From assembly GCA_964482495.1 (NCBI GenBank), contig CAYZXS010000011.1, positions 25,793 to 89,792 of the forward strand: 64,000 bases of DNA, given 5' to 3'. This DNA is from J029 sp964482495 (GTDB taxonomy: Bacteria > Planctomycetota > UBA1135). The number at the start of each line of letters is the position of its first letter. Position 1 is the first letter of the stretch. Of the stretch, positions 1-8,563 are shown piece by piece. The notes below the pieces were generated by a model that was given only the letters and a program-made list of their open reading frames with translations, made no database searches and had not been told where the DNA came from. Position numbers and translations under genes: made by a program.

Positions 1-501
1 TTCCCGCAGGTGGGGCCTCTGTCTCCCGCCGCGGCCAGGGAGGCGATCGAGCAACCGCTGCAGGACGAGGGCGCCGGCATCGACCGCGACGCCCTCGACC
101 AGATCGTCGAGGTCACCGGCGGATACCCGTACTTCCTGCAGGAGTGGGGCAAGCACGCCTGGCGCGTGGCCGACTCTCCCCCGATCGACCTCGGGGATGT
201 TGATCAGGCCAGCGAGGAAGCCACCGAGGCCCTGGACAAGAACTTCTTCCGGGTTCGCTTCGACCGGCTCACGCCACGCGAGCAGGACTACCTGCGCGCG
301 ATGGCGGCGCTGGGCCCGGGACCGCACCGGTCAGGAGAAATCGCGAAGCTGCAGGACCGGAAGGTGGAGAGCCTCGGCCCGCTCCGCAGCGGTCTGATCA
401 AGAAGGGGATGATCTGGAGCCCTTCGCACGGAGACACCGCGTTCACCGTCCCGCTGTTCGACGAGTTCATGAAGCGGGAGATGCCGGAATGGACGCCGTA
501 G
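1..501 (+). CDS. AAA-family ATP-binding protein, C-terminal part (5' end outside window)
   Basis: The frame is open from base 1, so the gene starts upstream of the window and only about 166 C-terminal residues are visible. What remains has the helical lid of AAA/STAND-type ATPases (the stretch GGYPYFLQEWGKHAW is typical of this family) followed by a winged-helix-like end (SGEIAKL ... LIKKGMIWSP). The P-loop and Walker B would lie upstream. Such proteins are often orphan ATPases of unknown role. It converges on the truncated oxidoreductase, with 10 bases between the two stop codons. Family assignment is fairly firm; function is unknown. Confidence 0.7.
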   Translation, partial: FPQVGPLSPAAAREAIEQPLQDEGAGIDRDALDQIVEVTGGYPYFLQEWGKHAWRVADSPPIDLGDVDQASEEATEALDKNFFRVRFDRLTPREQDYLRAMAALGPGPHRSGEIAKLQDRKVESLGPLRSGLIKKGMIWSPSHGDTAFTVPLFDEFMKREMPEWTP

Positions 502-511
502 GCGGCGCCGG

Positions 512-1432
512 TCAGGCGATCCCGCGGCAAACCTGATCCGCCAGCTTCAACAGCGTCGGCTGCCGGTGTTCCCCGTGCATCCCTGCGACCGCCTCCCGTG
601 CGCGCGGGAGCTCGATGCCCTCGGCGGTGACGTAGAGCGGGTTCCGGCTCTGCCCGCGGTAGAGGGCGAAGAGCTCGTCGATGTCGCGGAAGGCGTCGAG
701 GCCCGCGCACCAGCTAGCGGCGTCGGGGTGCCATTGGCCGCGGTCGAGCAGGCGGCGGGCCAGCGCCAGGGCCAGGGCCAGGGCGGCGTCGCTGCCCGGC
801 CGTGGCTGGAGCACGGTGTCGCACAGCTCGGCGGTGCGGTGGCGCACCGGGTCGATCAGGATCAGGCGGGCGCCGCGCTCGCGGGCTTCCTTGAGCAGCA
901 GGATCTGGTGGACGGCGCTGGTGTAGACGTTCCTCCCCCACACTACGATCGCGGCGGCGTTGCGCAGCTCGAACAGGTCGTTGGCCTCAGCGGCGCCGAA
1001 GTCCAGCTCCTGGGCCTCGTCGCCCGCCCCGGCGCAGATGTCGCCGCGCGTCCCCGTCACCGGCCCGAAGGCGTCGAAGAAGGCGCCGGTGACCGCCTTG
1101 AGCACGCCGAGCGAGCCGCCGCACCGATAGCGAAGGATTGCCTCGGCCCCGGACTGGCCTCGGATGTGCACCATCTTCTGCGCCAAGAGGTCGAGCGCCT
1201 CGTCCCAACCGACCGGCTCGAAGCGATCGCCCTTGCGCAAGAGCGGCGCGGTCAGCCGTTCGGGGTCGGTCAGCCGCGCCGGGTAGTCGCGGTTGGTGCG
1301 CTCGCACAGGAAGCCGCGGGTGACCGGGTGGTCGGGGTCGCCTTGCAGGCGCACGACGCGGCCGTCCTCGACGGTCGCGATCATGCCGCAGGCGTCGCCG
1401 CAGTCGCGGCTGCAGGTGGTGCGGATCTGCAT
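512..1432 (-). CDS. Molybdopterin oxidoreductase, N-terminal half only (truncated or chimeric)
   Basis: The first 250 or so residues read as a Mo/W-bisMGD oxidoreductase. An N-terminal 4Fe-4S site (Cys7, Cys11, Cys15, plus the Cys in GFLCERT) is followed by the pterin-binding fold, including VGWDEALDLLAQ and ILIDPVRHRTAELCDT. Members of this family usually have about 650-750 residues. This frame stops after 306, and its last 50 or so residues (from about LFALYRGQSRNP) do not look like the family. The distal MopB and molydopterin-binding domains are absent. No scaffold gap lies at the break, so it is either a deletion/rearrangement or a misjoin. It is probably non-functional as an oxidoreductase. 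A 26-bp repeat sits just upstream of the start. Confidence 0.6.
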   Translation of the reverse strand: MQIRTTCSRDCGDACGMIATVEDGRVVRLQGDPDHPVTRGFLCERTNRDYPARLTDPERLTAPLLRKGDRFEPVGWDEALDLLAQKMVHIRGQSGAEAILRYRCGGSLGVLKAVTGAFFDAFGPVTGTRGDICAGAGDEAQELDFGAAEANDLFELRNAAAIVVWGRNVYTSAVHQILLLKEARERGARLILIDPVRHRTAELCDTVLQPRPGSDAALALALALARRLLDRGQWHPDAASWCAGLDAFRDIDELFALYRGQSRNPLYVTAEGIELPRAREAVAGMHGEHRQPTLLKLADQVCRGIA

Positions 1433-1448
1433 GGGTGGGGCGGGAGGG

Positions 1449-1478
1449 GTCAGGACTGCATGAAGGAGCCTGACACCT
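1449..1478 (-). repeat. Dispersed REP-like repeat, copy 1
   Basis: On the minus strand this reads AGGTGTCAGGCTCCTTC, then ATGCAGTCC. It matches the copy at 55559-55584 at 25 of 26 positions and the copy at 52550-52575 at about 22 of 26. In this copy CCTGAC (1469-1474) is complementary to GTCAGG (1449-1454), so it can fold as a hairpin. It fills the short interval between the truncated oxidoreductase and the ABC permease. Confidence 0.75.
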
Positions 1479-1479
1479 C

Positions 1480-2578
1480 TTAGTTTAGATGACGCGCGGC
1501 CTCGGTCCGGTAGGCGGCCAGCGCGGGCACCAGGCCGGCGAGGGCGCCGACGGCCGCGACCGCGAGCAGCAGCAGCAGCTCGGTGGCGCCGGGCATGGCC
1601 GAGGCGGTGACGCCGGTCTGCTCGCGCAGCGCCCCGGCGCCGACCCACACGCCGGCGCCGGCCAGCACCAGGCCGAGCAGGCCGCCGGCCAGGGAGATGG
1701 CGGCCGACTCCATCATCACCAGCGCCAGGATCGTGCGCCGCCGCGCGCCCAGCGCCCGCAGCACGGCGAACTCCTTCCGCCGCGCGCCCATGGTGTTGTA
1801 GATCGCGACCAGCACGCCAGCCAGCGCCACCGCCACCACCAGCCCGGCCACGATCCGTAAGAGCTGGTCGACCCCGCCGACGATCCGGAACAGGTTCTGG
1901 ACCTCCACCGCCGGCCGCGCCGCCTGGGTATCGAGCCGGTCGTTGAAGTCGCGCCACAGCCGGATCGCGTGCACGCCGCGGCGCTTGTCGGTGCGCACCA
2001 GCACCGCCGACAGGCCCAGCGGGTCGCGGGCGCCGCCGGTGGCGGTGTCGTCGCTGGCCTGGTGGCCGTCGATCGAATAGAACGCGCCCAGCGGCACGAA
2101 GATCGCCCGGTCGAAGGGCGTGCCGGTNNNNNNNNNNNNNNNNNNNNNNNNNNNNNNNNNNNNNNNNNNNNNNNNNNNNNNNNNNNNNNNNNNNNNNNNN
2201 NNNNNNNNNNNNNNNNNNNNNNNNNNNGTCGGTGGTGGCGACGATGCGGTGGCCGCCGAAGCTGTCCCCGACCGCGGTCGGCACCGCCCAGGCCGCCCCG
2301 GGGTGCGCCGCCAGCTGCTCGTAGGCGGCGAAGGGCACGTTCCCGGGCGACAGCCCCATGTGGTAGAGCGCGTTCAAGGTCAGCTGCAGCGACGAGCCCT
2401 TGGCGCCGACGATCACGTCGCAGACGCTGGCCGAGCGCTGGAAGCCGTCCTGCGCCGCGTTGCGCAGCGCACCCACCGCCGCGAACAGGCCGACCCCGAG
2501 CGCCACCGAGACCGTGGTCAGCGCCGTCGCCAACGGCCGCCGCCGCAGGTTGCGCAGCACCAGTCGAGGCAGCTTCAC
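1480..2578 (-). CDS. ABC transporter permease, FtsX/MacB type (interrupted by scaffold gap)
   Basis: Two coding blocks flank a 100-N gap. The N-terminal block (2228-2578) begins MKLPRLVLRNLRRRP with a first membrane segment at about residues 16-35. The C-terminal block (1480-2127) has the MacB-like junction TGTPFDRAIFVPLGAF, then three hydrophobic segments and the FtsX-type loop YNTMGARRKEFAVLRALGARR. About 332 residues are visible; the family usually has 400-430, so the gap probably hides about 90. The GTG start overlaps the stop of the ATPase gene (GTGA), which indicates translational coupling. It is probably a LolCE/MacB-like exporter or lipoprotein-handling permease; the substrate is unknown. 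Confidence 0.85.
2128..2227. other. Scaffold gap (100 N) inside the permease gene
   Basis: Exactly 100 N, the standard placeholder for a gap of unknown length. It removes the middle of the permease's periplasmic domain. Confidence 0.99.
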
Positions 2579-3225
2579 CGCAGCTCCTCCACCCGCTCGA
2601 CGCGGCCCAGCGCCGCCGCCACCTCCAGGTCGTGGGTGGCGCACACCAGCGTGGTGCCCTGGGCCTCGGCGGTCTCGATCAGCAGCTCGAGCACGGCCCG
2701 GCCGGTGTCGGGATCCAAGCTGCCGGTCGGCTCGTCCGCCAGCAGCACCTTGGGCCGGTTCATCATCGCCCGCGCCAGGGCGCAGCGCGCCTGCTGGCCG
2801 ATCGACAGCTGCCCCGGCCGGTGGTGCAGCCGCTCGCCCAGCCCGACCGCCGCCAGCAGCTCGGCGGCGCGCCCCTTCTCGACCCGGTGGCCGGCGAAGC
2901 TGGCGCCGAGCTCGACGTTCTCGACCGCGCTGAATCCCTCCAACAGATGGAAGGATTGGAACATGTAGCCGCAGTTGGCGGCCCGGAAGCGGTCGCGGTC
3001 GGGCTCGGCCATGGCGACGATGTCGGTGCCGTCGATCACCACCTGGCCGCGGTCGGGCTGGATCAGCCCGCTCAGCAGGTTCAGCAGCGTGGTCTTGCCC
3101 GAGCCGCTGGCGCCGACCAGGGCCACTCGCTCGCCGGCCTCGACCGACCACTGGGCGATGTCCAGGACCGCCCCGCCGCCGGCGTCACCGTCGTAGCTCT
3201 TGCGGACATCGTGGAGTCGGATCAT
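2575..3225 (-). CDS. ABC transporter ATP-binding protein (MacB/LolD-like)
   Basis: A 216-residue nucleotide-binding subunit with the motifs in order: Walker A GASGSGKTT (about residue 38), Q-loop (YMFQSFHLL), signature LSIGQQAR (in place of LSGGQQQR), Walker B VLLADEPTG, D-loop SLD, and switch His in CATHD. The length is typical for LolD/MacB stand-alone ATPases. It is the first gene of a two-gene operon with the permease (GTGA overlap). The signature motif has Ile where Gly is usual, which should be tolerated. Transported substrate not identifiable. Confidence 0.92.
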   Translation of the reverse strand: MIRLHDVRKSYDGDAGGGAVLDIAQWSVEAGERVALVGASGSGKTTLLNLLSGLIQPDRGQVVIDGTDIVAMAEPDRDRFRAANCGYMFQSFHLLEGFSAVENVELGASFAGHRVEKGRAAELLAAVGLGERLHHRPGQLSIGQQARCALARAMMNRPKVLLADEPTGSLDPDTGRAVLELLIETAEAQGTTLVCATHDLEVAAALGRVERVEELR

Positions 3226-3260
3226 GGCGCCGCCCGCCCCGTCGGCCCGAGGCGGAGCGC

Positions 3261-3266
3261 TAGAAT
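3261..3266 (+). promoter_or_regulatory. Candidate -10 element (TAGAAT) of the fadB-like gene
   Basis: TAGAAT lies 34 bases before the ATG at 3301. Identical hexamers precede 35842 and scpA at similar distances. No convincing -35 box is visible, so this is tentative. Confidence 0.35.
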
Positions 3267-3300
3267 ACGGTGTCCGCCGCTTGCACGAGGAGACTGAACG

Positions 3301-5346
3301 ATGAGCGCCTACCAGATCAAGAATTTCGCCGTCATCGGAGCCGGGAACATGGGCTCCGGCATCGCCCAGAAGATCGCCGCCGAGGGCCACCCGGTGGTCC
3401 TGGTCGACCTGGACGACGAGAAGGTCGAGCGCGGCCTCGGCATCATCCGCAAGACCCTCGAGAAGGCGGTCGAGCGCAAGATCTTCCGGCCGGAGAAGGT
3501 CGAGAAGATCCTCGGCAACCTGCGCGGCACCAGCGACTGGAGCGAGCTCGCCGACGTCGACCTGGTGGTCGAGGCGGTCTTCGAGGACCTCGAGGTCAAG
3601 CGCACGGTCTTCAAGCGGCTGGGCGAGGTCTGCAAGCCGACCGCGATCCTCGGCACCAACACCTCCTCCTTCTACGTCAAGGACGTCGCCTCCGTCACGC
3701 CGCACCCCGAGCGGGTCGTCGGCCTGCACTACTTCTACCACCCGGCGATGAACCGGCTGGTCGAGGTCATCGGCCACGCCGAGACCGACCCGGCCGCCTT
3801 CCAGGCCGCCTGGGCGGCGCAAGAGGCGATCGGCAAGACCCCGATCCGCAGCGCCGACGCGCCCGGCTTCGTGGTCAACCGCTACTTCGTGCCGTGGATC
3901 AACGAGTCGGTGCGGCTGCTCGACGAGGGCGTGGCCGACATCGCCACCATCGAGTGGGCGGCCAAGAAGGCCTTCGGCGTCGGTATGGGCCCCTTCGAGC
4001 TCATGAACGTCACCGGCGTGCCGATCTCGATGCACGCCGCCAACACCCTCGGCCACGAGCTGCACGGCTTCTACGCCCCGGCCAAGGGCCTGTGCGCGCA
4101 GGTCGAGAAGGGCGAGAACTGGGACTTCAGCGGCGCGCCGGACGAGTCCAAGTACGACGAGGTCGCCGACCGCATGCTCGGCGTGGTCTTCTACGTCGCC
4201 TGCAAGCTGGTGGACGAAGGCGTCGGCACGGTCGAGGACACCGACATCGGCGCCCTGGTCGGCCTGCGCTGGCCGCGCGGCCCCTTCCACCTGCTGAACA
4301 AGGCCGGCGTCGAGCGCGCCAAGCTGCTGGCCGAGGCCGCCGTCACCCCGCACGGCCTCGAGCTGCCGGGCCTGCTCCAGACCGCCAACACCGCCGGCAT
4401 CCCGGTGCAGCTGGTGTCGGTCGAGATGCGCGGCGACCAGAGCCACGTGCTGCTCAATCGCCCGGCGGCGCTGAACGCGCTCAACCAGAAGTCGGGCATG
4501 CAGTTCATCAGCGCCATGCACCTAGCGAGGGAGCACGACAGCACCGGCGTCATCGTCAGCGCCACCGGCAAGGCCTTCGTCGCCGGCGCCGACGTCAAGT
4601 TCTTCGTCGACAACCTGAAGCGCGACACCTTCGGCCCGATCTACGACTTCGCGGCCGCCGGCCAGCAGATCTACCGGCTGCTCAACGGCGGCGACAAGCC
4701 GGTCGTGGCCCGCGTCCACGGCCTGGCCCTCGGCGGCGGCGCCGAGCTGGCGCTGGCCTGCGACTGGGTCATCGGCAGCCCCAAGGCCGCCTTCGGCTTC
4801 CCCGAGACCGGCATCGGCATCTACCCGGGCCTCGGCGGCACCCAGCGCCTGGCCCGCCGCGTCGGCCTGCCGCTGGCCAAGTGGCTGGTCTACACCGGCG
4901 AGATGCTCGACGCCCGCTCCGCCACCGCCATCGGCCTGTGCGACGACGCCGTCTCCTTCGCCGAGCTGGACGAGCGCTGCGCGACCGCGATCGCCGACGG
5001 CCCGAAGCGCGACCGGACCGCCCCGACCACCGCGCCGGGCTCGGACTGGCAGCCGCTGTGGGACTTCTTCACCGACCACAGCGTCGACCAGATCCTGAGC
5101 GGCGATGCCGACACCCAGGGCGACCCGCGCCTCGAGCGCGCCGCGAAGAAGATGGGCCAGAAGTCGCCGCACGCGCTGTATCAGGTCGAGAAGGTCTTCG
5201 CCGAAGGCGAGCAGGTCGAGCTCGACCAGGCGCTCGACATCGAGCTCGAGGGCCTGAAGGAGGTCTTCCTGCACCCCGACGCCCTCGAGGGCATGTCGGC
5301 GCTGCTGGAGAACCGCCGGCCCGACTTCAACAAGGCGACGGTCTGA
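3301..5346 (+). CDS. Bifunctional 3-hydroxyacyl-CoA dehydrogenase / enoyl-CoA hydratase (fatty-acid beta-oxidation)
   Basis: 681 residues. The N-terminal NAD-binding fold has GAGNMGSG (13-20) and the dehydrogenase His in GLHYF (His143); the 3HCDH C-domain spans about 190-360. The crotonase domain starts at about 372, with oxyanion-hole GKAFVAGAD and the two catalytic Glu at 482 (GGGAE) and 502 (FPETG). That 20-residue spacing is the same as in E. coli FadB. The order is dehydrogenase then hydratase, the reverse of FadB, as in archaeal-type fusions. It would catalyse hydration of 2-enoyl-CoA and oxidation of 3-hydroxyacyl-CoA in the cytosol. A GAGGAG ribosome site sits upstream. No thiolase lies nearby. 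Confidence 0.93.
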   Translation: MSAYQIKNFAVIGAGNMGSGIAQKIAAEGHPVVLVDLDDEKVERGLGIIRKTLEKAVERKIFRPEKVEKILGNLRGTSDWSELADVDLVVEAVFEDLEVKRTVFKRLGEVCKPTAILGTNTSSFYVKDVASVTPHPERVVGLHYFYHPAMNRLVEVIGHAETDPAAFQAAWAAQEAIGKTPIRSADAPGFVVNRYFVPWINESVRLLDEGVADIATIEWAAKKAFGVGMGPFELMNVTGVPISMHAANTLGHELHGFYAPAKGLCAQVEKGENWDFSGAPDESKYDEVADRMLGVVFYVACKLVDEGVGTVEDTDIGALVGLRWPRGPFHLLNKAGVERAKLLAEAAVTPHGLELPGLLQTANTAGIPVQLVSVEMRGDQSHVLLNRPAALNALNQKSGMQFISAMHLAREHDSTGVIVSATGKAFVAGADVKFFVDNLKRDTFGPIYDFAAAGQQIYRLLNGGDKPVVARVHGLALGGGAELALACDWVIGSPKAAFGFPETGIGIYPGLGGTQRLARRVGLPLAKWLVYTGEMLDARSATAIGLCDDAVSFAELDERCATAIADGPKRDRTAPTTAPGSDWQPLWDFFTDHSVDQILSGDADTQGDPRLERAAKKMGQKSPHALYQVEKVFAEGEQVELDQALDIELEGLKEVFLHPDALEGMSALLENRRPDFNKATV

Positions 5347-5509
5347 GCCCGCGCCGGCAGCGAAGCGCGCTCTGGGATCGCCGCTTCGAGGTCGCCGAGC
5401 CGGTACTCCGGGCCGCCCAGCGGCTGGTCGAGGGGGCTGTCACGCTCGTGCCCACAGGAACTCGATTTGCCATAGGATGGGTCTTCCCCTGCCCGAACCC
5501 ATCGAACCC

Positions 5510-6781
5510 ATGCGCACCCTACCCTGGATCCTCCCCATCCTGTTGGCCGCACCGGCCGCAGCCCAGAGCACCTATCTGACCGAGGACTTCGAGTCCGGCG
5601 CGGTCCCGCCGACCGGCTGGCAGGAGCTCAACAACGGTAACAACGTCGGCTGGGAGCCCAGCAGCGGCAACTTGTTCGGCACCACCGAAGCCTGGCACGA
5701 CGACTTCACCGGCTGGAACGACAACACGCTGGTGTCGCCGCAGATGGACCTGAGTGCCGCCTCCGCGGTCTTCGCCCACTGCTCGCAGTACGTCTGGTAC
5801 GCCTCCTGGCGCGACCACCACTTCGTCCACGTCTCGCTCGACAACGGGGTCACCTTCATCAACATCGTCGACGACCTCGCCGGTGACGGCGTCAGCGACC
5901 TGACCGCCGACATCAGCGCCTACGGCGGCGTCAACGGCGTCAACGTCGCCTACCAGTACACCGGCGACTACGCCTCGGAGTGGTCGATCGACAACGTCGT
6001 CGTCAATGACTCCTCGACCCCTCCGCCGCCGCCGCCGCCGGCGATCCTGACCACGCTGGTCAACCCGGCAAACGGCCACACCTACCACCTGCTCGACGTC
6101 TCCAACTGGAGCTTGGCGGAGGCCACCGCGGTGAGCCTGGGCGGCCATCTGGCCACGGTGGACGACGCGGCCGAGAACACCTGGATCGAGACCAGCTTCG
6201 GCAATTGGGGCGGCCTGTCGCGCACCCTGTGGATCGGCCTCAACGACGTCGCGCTCGAAGGGACCTTCGTCTGGGCCGACGGCACTCCGGTGGGCTACAC
6301 CAACTGGAACGCCGGTGAGCCGAACAACTCTACCGGCAATGACCCGGTCAACGGCGAAGACCACGTCATGATCTACGGCACCGGCGGCACCTGGAACGAC
6401 CTGCACGACACCCACACCTCGCCCTGGTTCCCGAACATCTGCGGCGTGGTCGAGATCGGCGGCCCCCCCGGACCGGCCCTCGCCGTCAACAACCTGGTGG
6501 CCGGCGGCGTGGTGACGATCGCGGTCTCGAACGCGACCTCGATGGGGACCGTGCGCCACGGCTACTCGCTCTACGGCGGCGGCCCGGTCACGACCCCCTA
6601 CGGCGACCTGCTGCTGAGCCCGCCCTACACCGAGTTCCCGGCCATGGTCGCGGACGCCAACGGTGACGCCTCCTTGTCGGTCCCGGTCCCGGCTGGCACC
6701 ACCGGCGTGTCGGTGTGGTTCCACGCCTTCGACCTGGGCTCGCTGACCTTCACCAACGGCGTCGCCGCGGTGATCGGCTAG
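5510..6781 (+). CDS. Secreted protein with C-type lectin-like domain
   Basis: 423 residues starting MRTLPWILPILLAAPAAAQ, a clear signal peptide ending near residue 19. After it comes a jelly-roll-like segment (FESGAVPPTGWQE ... SAYGGVNGVNVAYQYTGDYASEWSIDNVVVND), a PPPPPPP linker, then a C-type lectin fold (VNPANGHTYHLLDVSNW ... GHLATVDDAAENTWI ... WADGTPVGYTNWNAGEPNN ... ICGVVEI). The C-terminal beta-rich tail ends in TFTNGVAAVIG, a style seen in many secreted proteins of Planctomycetota-like genomes. An in-frame ATG at 5477 would add 11 residues before the signal peptide, so 5510 is preferred. It probably binds carbohydrate or protein outside the cell. Confidence 0.85.
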   Translation: MRTLPWILPILLAAPAAAQSTYLTEDFESGAVPPTGWQELNNGNNVGWEPSSGNLFGTTEAWHDDFTGWNDNTLVSPQMDLSAASAVFAHCSQYVWYASWRDHHFVHVSLDNGVTFINIVDDLAGDGVSDLTADISAYGGVNGVNVAYQYTGDYASEWSIDNVVVNDSSTPPPPPPPAILTTLVNPANGHTYHLLDVSNWSLAEATAVSLGGHLATVDDAAENTWIETSFGNWGGLSRTLWIGLNDVALEGTFVWADGTPVGYTNWNAGEPNNSTGNDPVNGEDHVMIYGTGGTWNDLHDTHTSPWFPNICGVVEIGGPPGPALAVNNLVAGGVVTIAVSNATSMGTVRHGYSLYGGGPVTTPYGDLLLSPPYTEFPAMVADANGDASLSVPVPAGTTGVSVWFHAFDLGSLTFTNGVAAVIG

Positions 6782-6805
6782 CGACCGGCGGCCCGCGCCG
6801 CGCGC

Positions 6806-7726
6806 TCAGCCGCGCGGCGCGGCGTCGCAGATGCCGCGGAAGCGGCAGAAACGGCAGGCATCCGGGGCGCCGGTTGCCTGCCAGTTCTCCATCTGCACCG
6901 GGTCCACGTCCGGGTCGTAGTGGACCTCCATCATCTCGCGCACGCTCTCGGACATGCGGTCCTGCGCCTGGCTGAGGGCCTCGATGGAGACCGGGATCGG
7001 CTTGACCTCGCCGGTGCCGATGTAGGCGGCGTAGAGCTTGATGTCGTCCGGGTCGGCGCCCCACTTCTCGCAGGCGTAGAGGCCGTAGGTCAGCAGCTGG
7101 AACAGGTCCTCCTCGCGCGGCTTGCCGGTCTTCCAGTCCCAGATGTGGACGGTCTCGCCCTCCTGGTAACCGAAGTCCGGCACGGCGTAGACCTTGGTGC
7201 CGAGGAAGAGGTAGGTGTCGAGCGACTCCAGCGCCCGCCACGAGTCCGGGTGCGCGGCGCGGACCGGCTCCAGCGCCGGCATCTCGCAGAAGTTCTTGGC
7301 GCAGCGCTCGAGGTGAGCGCGCACGGCTTCGAGCTTGTCGGGCGGCAGCTCGCGGCCGTAGTGGTGCTCCTCGAGGTGGGTCGACTTGTTGGGCCGCGCG
7401 CGCCAGCCGTCGCCGCTGGATTGCCGCCAGCCCTCGCGGAACAGCTCGCGGGCCTCCTCGTAGAGCTCCTGGGCGTTCATGCTGCTGCCGGCGCGCTTGA
7501 GCTGGAACCAGCGCTCGATCGCGCGGTGCATGCAGTCGCCGGCGTAGGCGGGCAGCGAGGTCAGGGTCTTGTGGACCATGATCTCGAACTTCTGGCCGCG
7601 GGGTTCCTCCTTCCACCAGCCCCACGAGGCGTAGCGGCCGTACCAGTACTCGCGCTTGCAGCGCAGGAACTCCTTCGCCCGGCTGGCGGACCAGGAGAGT
7701 TCACAGCGGATTTCCTTGAGAGCCAC
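6806..7726 (-). CDS. PD-(D/E)XK nuclease of the RecB/Cas4 type with Fe-S cysteines
   Basis: 306 residues, GTG start. The nuclease core reads AVPDFGYQEGETVHIWDWKTG followed by the QLLTYGLY helix: Asp of PDF, Asp and Lys of DWK, and the Q-x3-Y motif of RecB-family nucleases. One Cys near the N-terminus (FLRCKREYW) and three at the C-terminus (CRFCRFRGIC) have the layout of the 4Fe-4S clasp in Cas4 and AddB. No CRISPR array or cas genes lie nearby, so a general DNA-repair role is more likely than adaptation. It follows a membrane-protein gene by 9 bases. Confidence 0.85.
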   Translation of the reverse strand: MALKEIRCELSWSASRAKEFLRCKREYWYGRYASWGWWKEEPRGQKFEIMVHKTLTSLPAYAGDCMHRAIERWFQLKRAGSSMNAQELYEEARELFREGWRQSSGDGWRARPNKSTHLEEHHYGRELPPDKLEAVRAHLERCAKNFCEMPALEPVRAAHPDSWRALESLDTYLFLGTKVYAVPDFGYQEGETVHIWDWKTGKPREEDLFQLLTYGLYACEKWGADPDDIKLYAAYIGTGEVKPIPVSIEALSQAQDRMSESVREMMEVHYDPDVDPVQMENWQATGAPDACRFCRFRGICDAAPRG

Positions 7727-7735
7727 GGAGGGAGT

Positions 7736-8467
7736 TTAGCGGGGGCCGGAGCCCGATTCGAATCCGTCGGGCGCTACCAGGGCAGCCGGCGCCACGACGA
7801 TCGCGAACGCCCCGGCGAGGGCGAGGTAGCCGAAGCCGCGGGTCTCCGGCGCCGGGAGGAGGGCCGCCAGGCTGATCCACAGGATCCCGAAGCACGCCGA
7901 ACCGGCGAGCAGCCACCGACGGCTGGCGGCGTCGCGCGGGGCGGGAAGCCCTCCGAGCAACCGGCCGAGGAGGAGACAAGCCGCCAAGGTGACGGCGAGC
8001 GCGGCCTCCCCGAGGGGGACGAGGCCGGCGGGCCACTCCGGAATCAGCGTCGCCGCTGCGATCGCGAGCAGGACCAGGGCGTCGCGCCCGATCCCGCCGC
8101 GGCGGCCGCGGAGCAGACGGTCGAGGCGCAGGTTCAAGAAGCTGAAGGCGCAGGCCCAAGCGGCGAGCTGGCCGAAGCCGAGGCGGTCGCCGTCGCCGTC
8201 GTCGGTCATGACCCCGACCACGATCCACGGGATGAGGGCGAGGGAGATCCCGGCCTGGATCCAGACGCCGGCGCGCCGGAACCGGCTGGCCCGGAGGAGC
8301 AGGGCGGGGATCAGGGCGAGCGCGCCAAGAGTAAGGACAAAGCCGATGACCTCTTCCCCGGGGTCGATCCAGGATCCGTTCCACGGCTGGCCCTGGAGCG
8401 CCGATTCTCCGGTCCACCGGGAGCCGTCGGGCGCTTGGGGCGGAAGGAAGGAGAGAAGGGGAGCCAC
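7736..8467 (-). CDS. Hypothetical multi-pass membrane protein
   Basis: 243 residues, GTG start, with about six to seven hydrophobic segments (for example VIGFVLTLGALALIPALLL, AGISLALIPWIVVGVM, ALAVTLAACLLLGRLLGGL, YLALAGAFAIVVAPAALVA). Charged loops carry RLDRLLRGRRGG and RDAASRRW. I recognise no family. It is divergent from the selenoprotein candidate and lies just upstream of the Cas4-like nuclease on the same strand, probably co-transcribed with it. Confidence 0.65.
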   Translation of the reverse strand: MAPLLSFLPPQAPDGSRWTGESALQGQPWNGSWIDPGEEVIGFVLTLGALALIPALLLRASRFRRAGVWIQAGISLALIPWIVVGVMTDDGDGDRLGFGQLAAWACAFSFLNLRLDRLLRGRRGGIGRDALVLLAIAAATLIPEWPAGLVPLGEAALAVTLAACLLLGRLLGGLPAPRDAASRRWLLAGSACFGILWISLAALLPAPETRGFGYLALAGAFAIVVAPAALVAPDGFESGSGPR

Positions 8468-8563
8468 GGGAGCCGGAATCGGGTCCTGACGGGCAGGCCG
8501 AGGGCCGAAGAGGCGAAGGTCCCCCGCCGCAGGGCTGAGAGATGAGGCTATCTTGGAAAGGCC

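Noticed and set aside
512..3151. One long minus-strand frame of 879 codons
   Set aside because: It joins a shadow of the ABC ATPase, the permease N-terminus, the N gap and the oxidoreductase; the N run creates false continuity.
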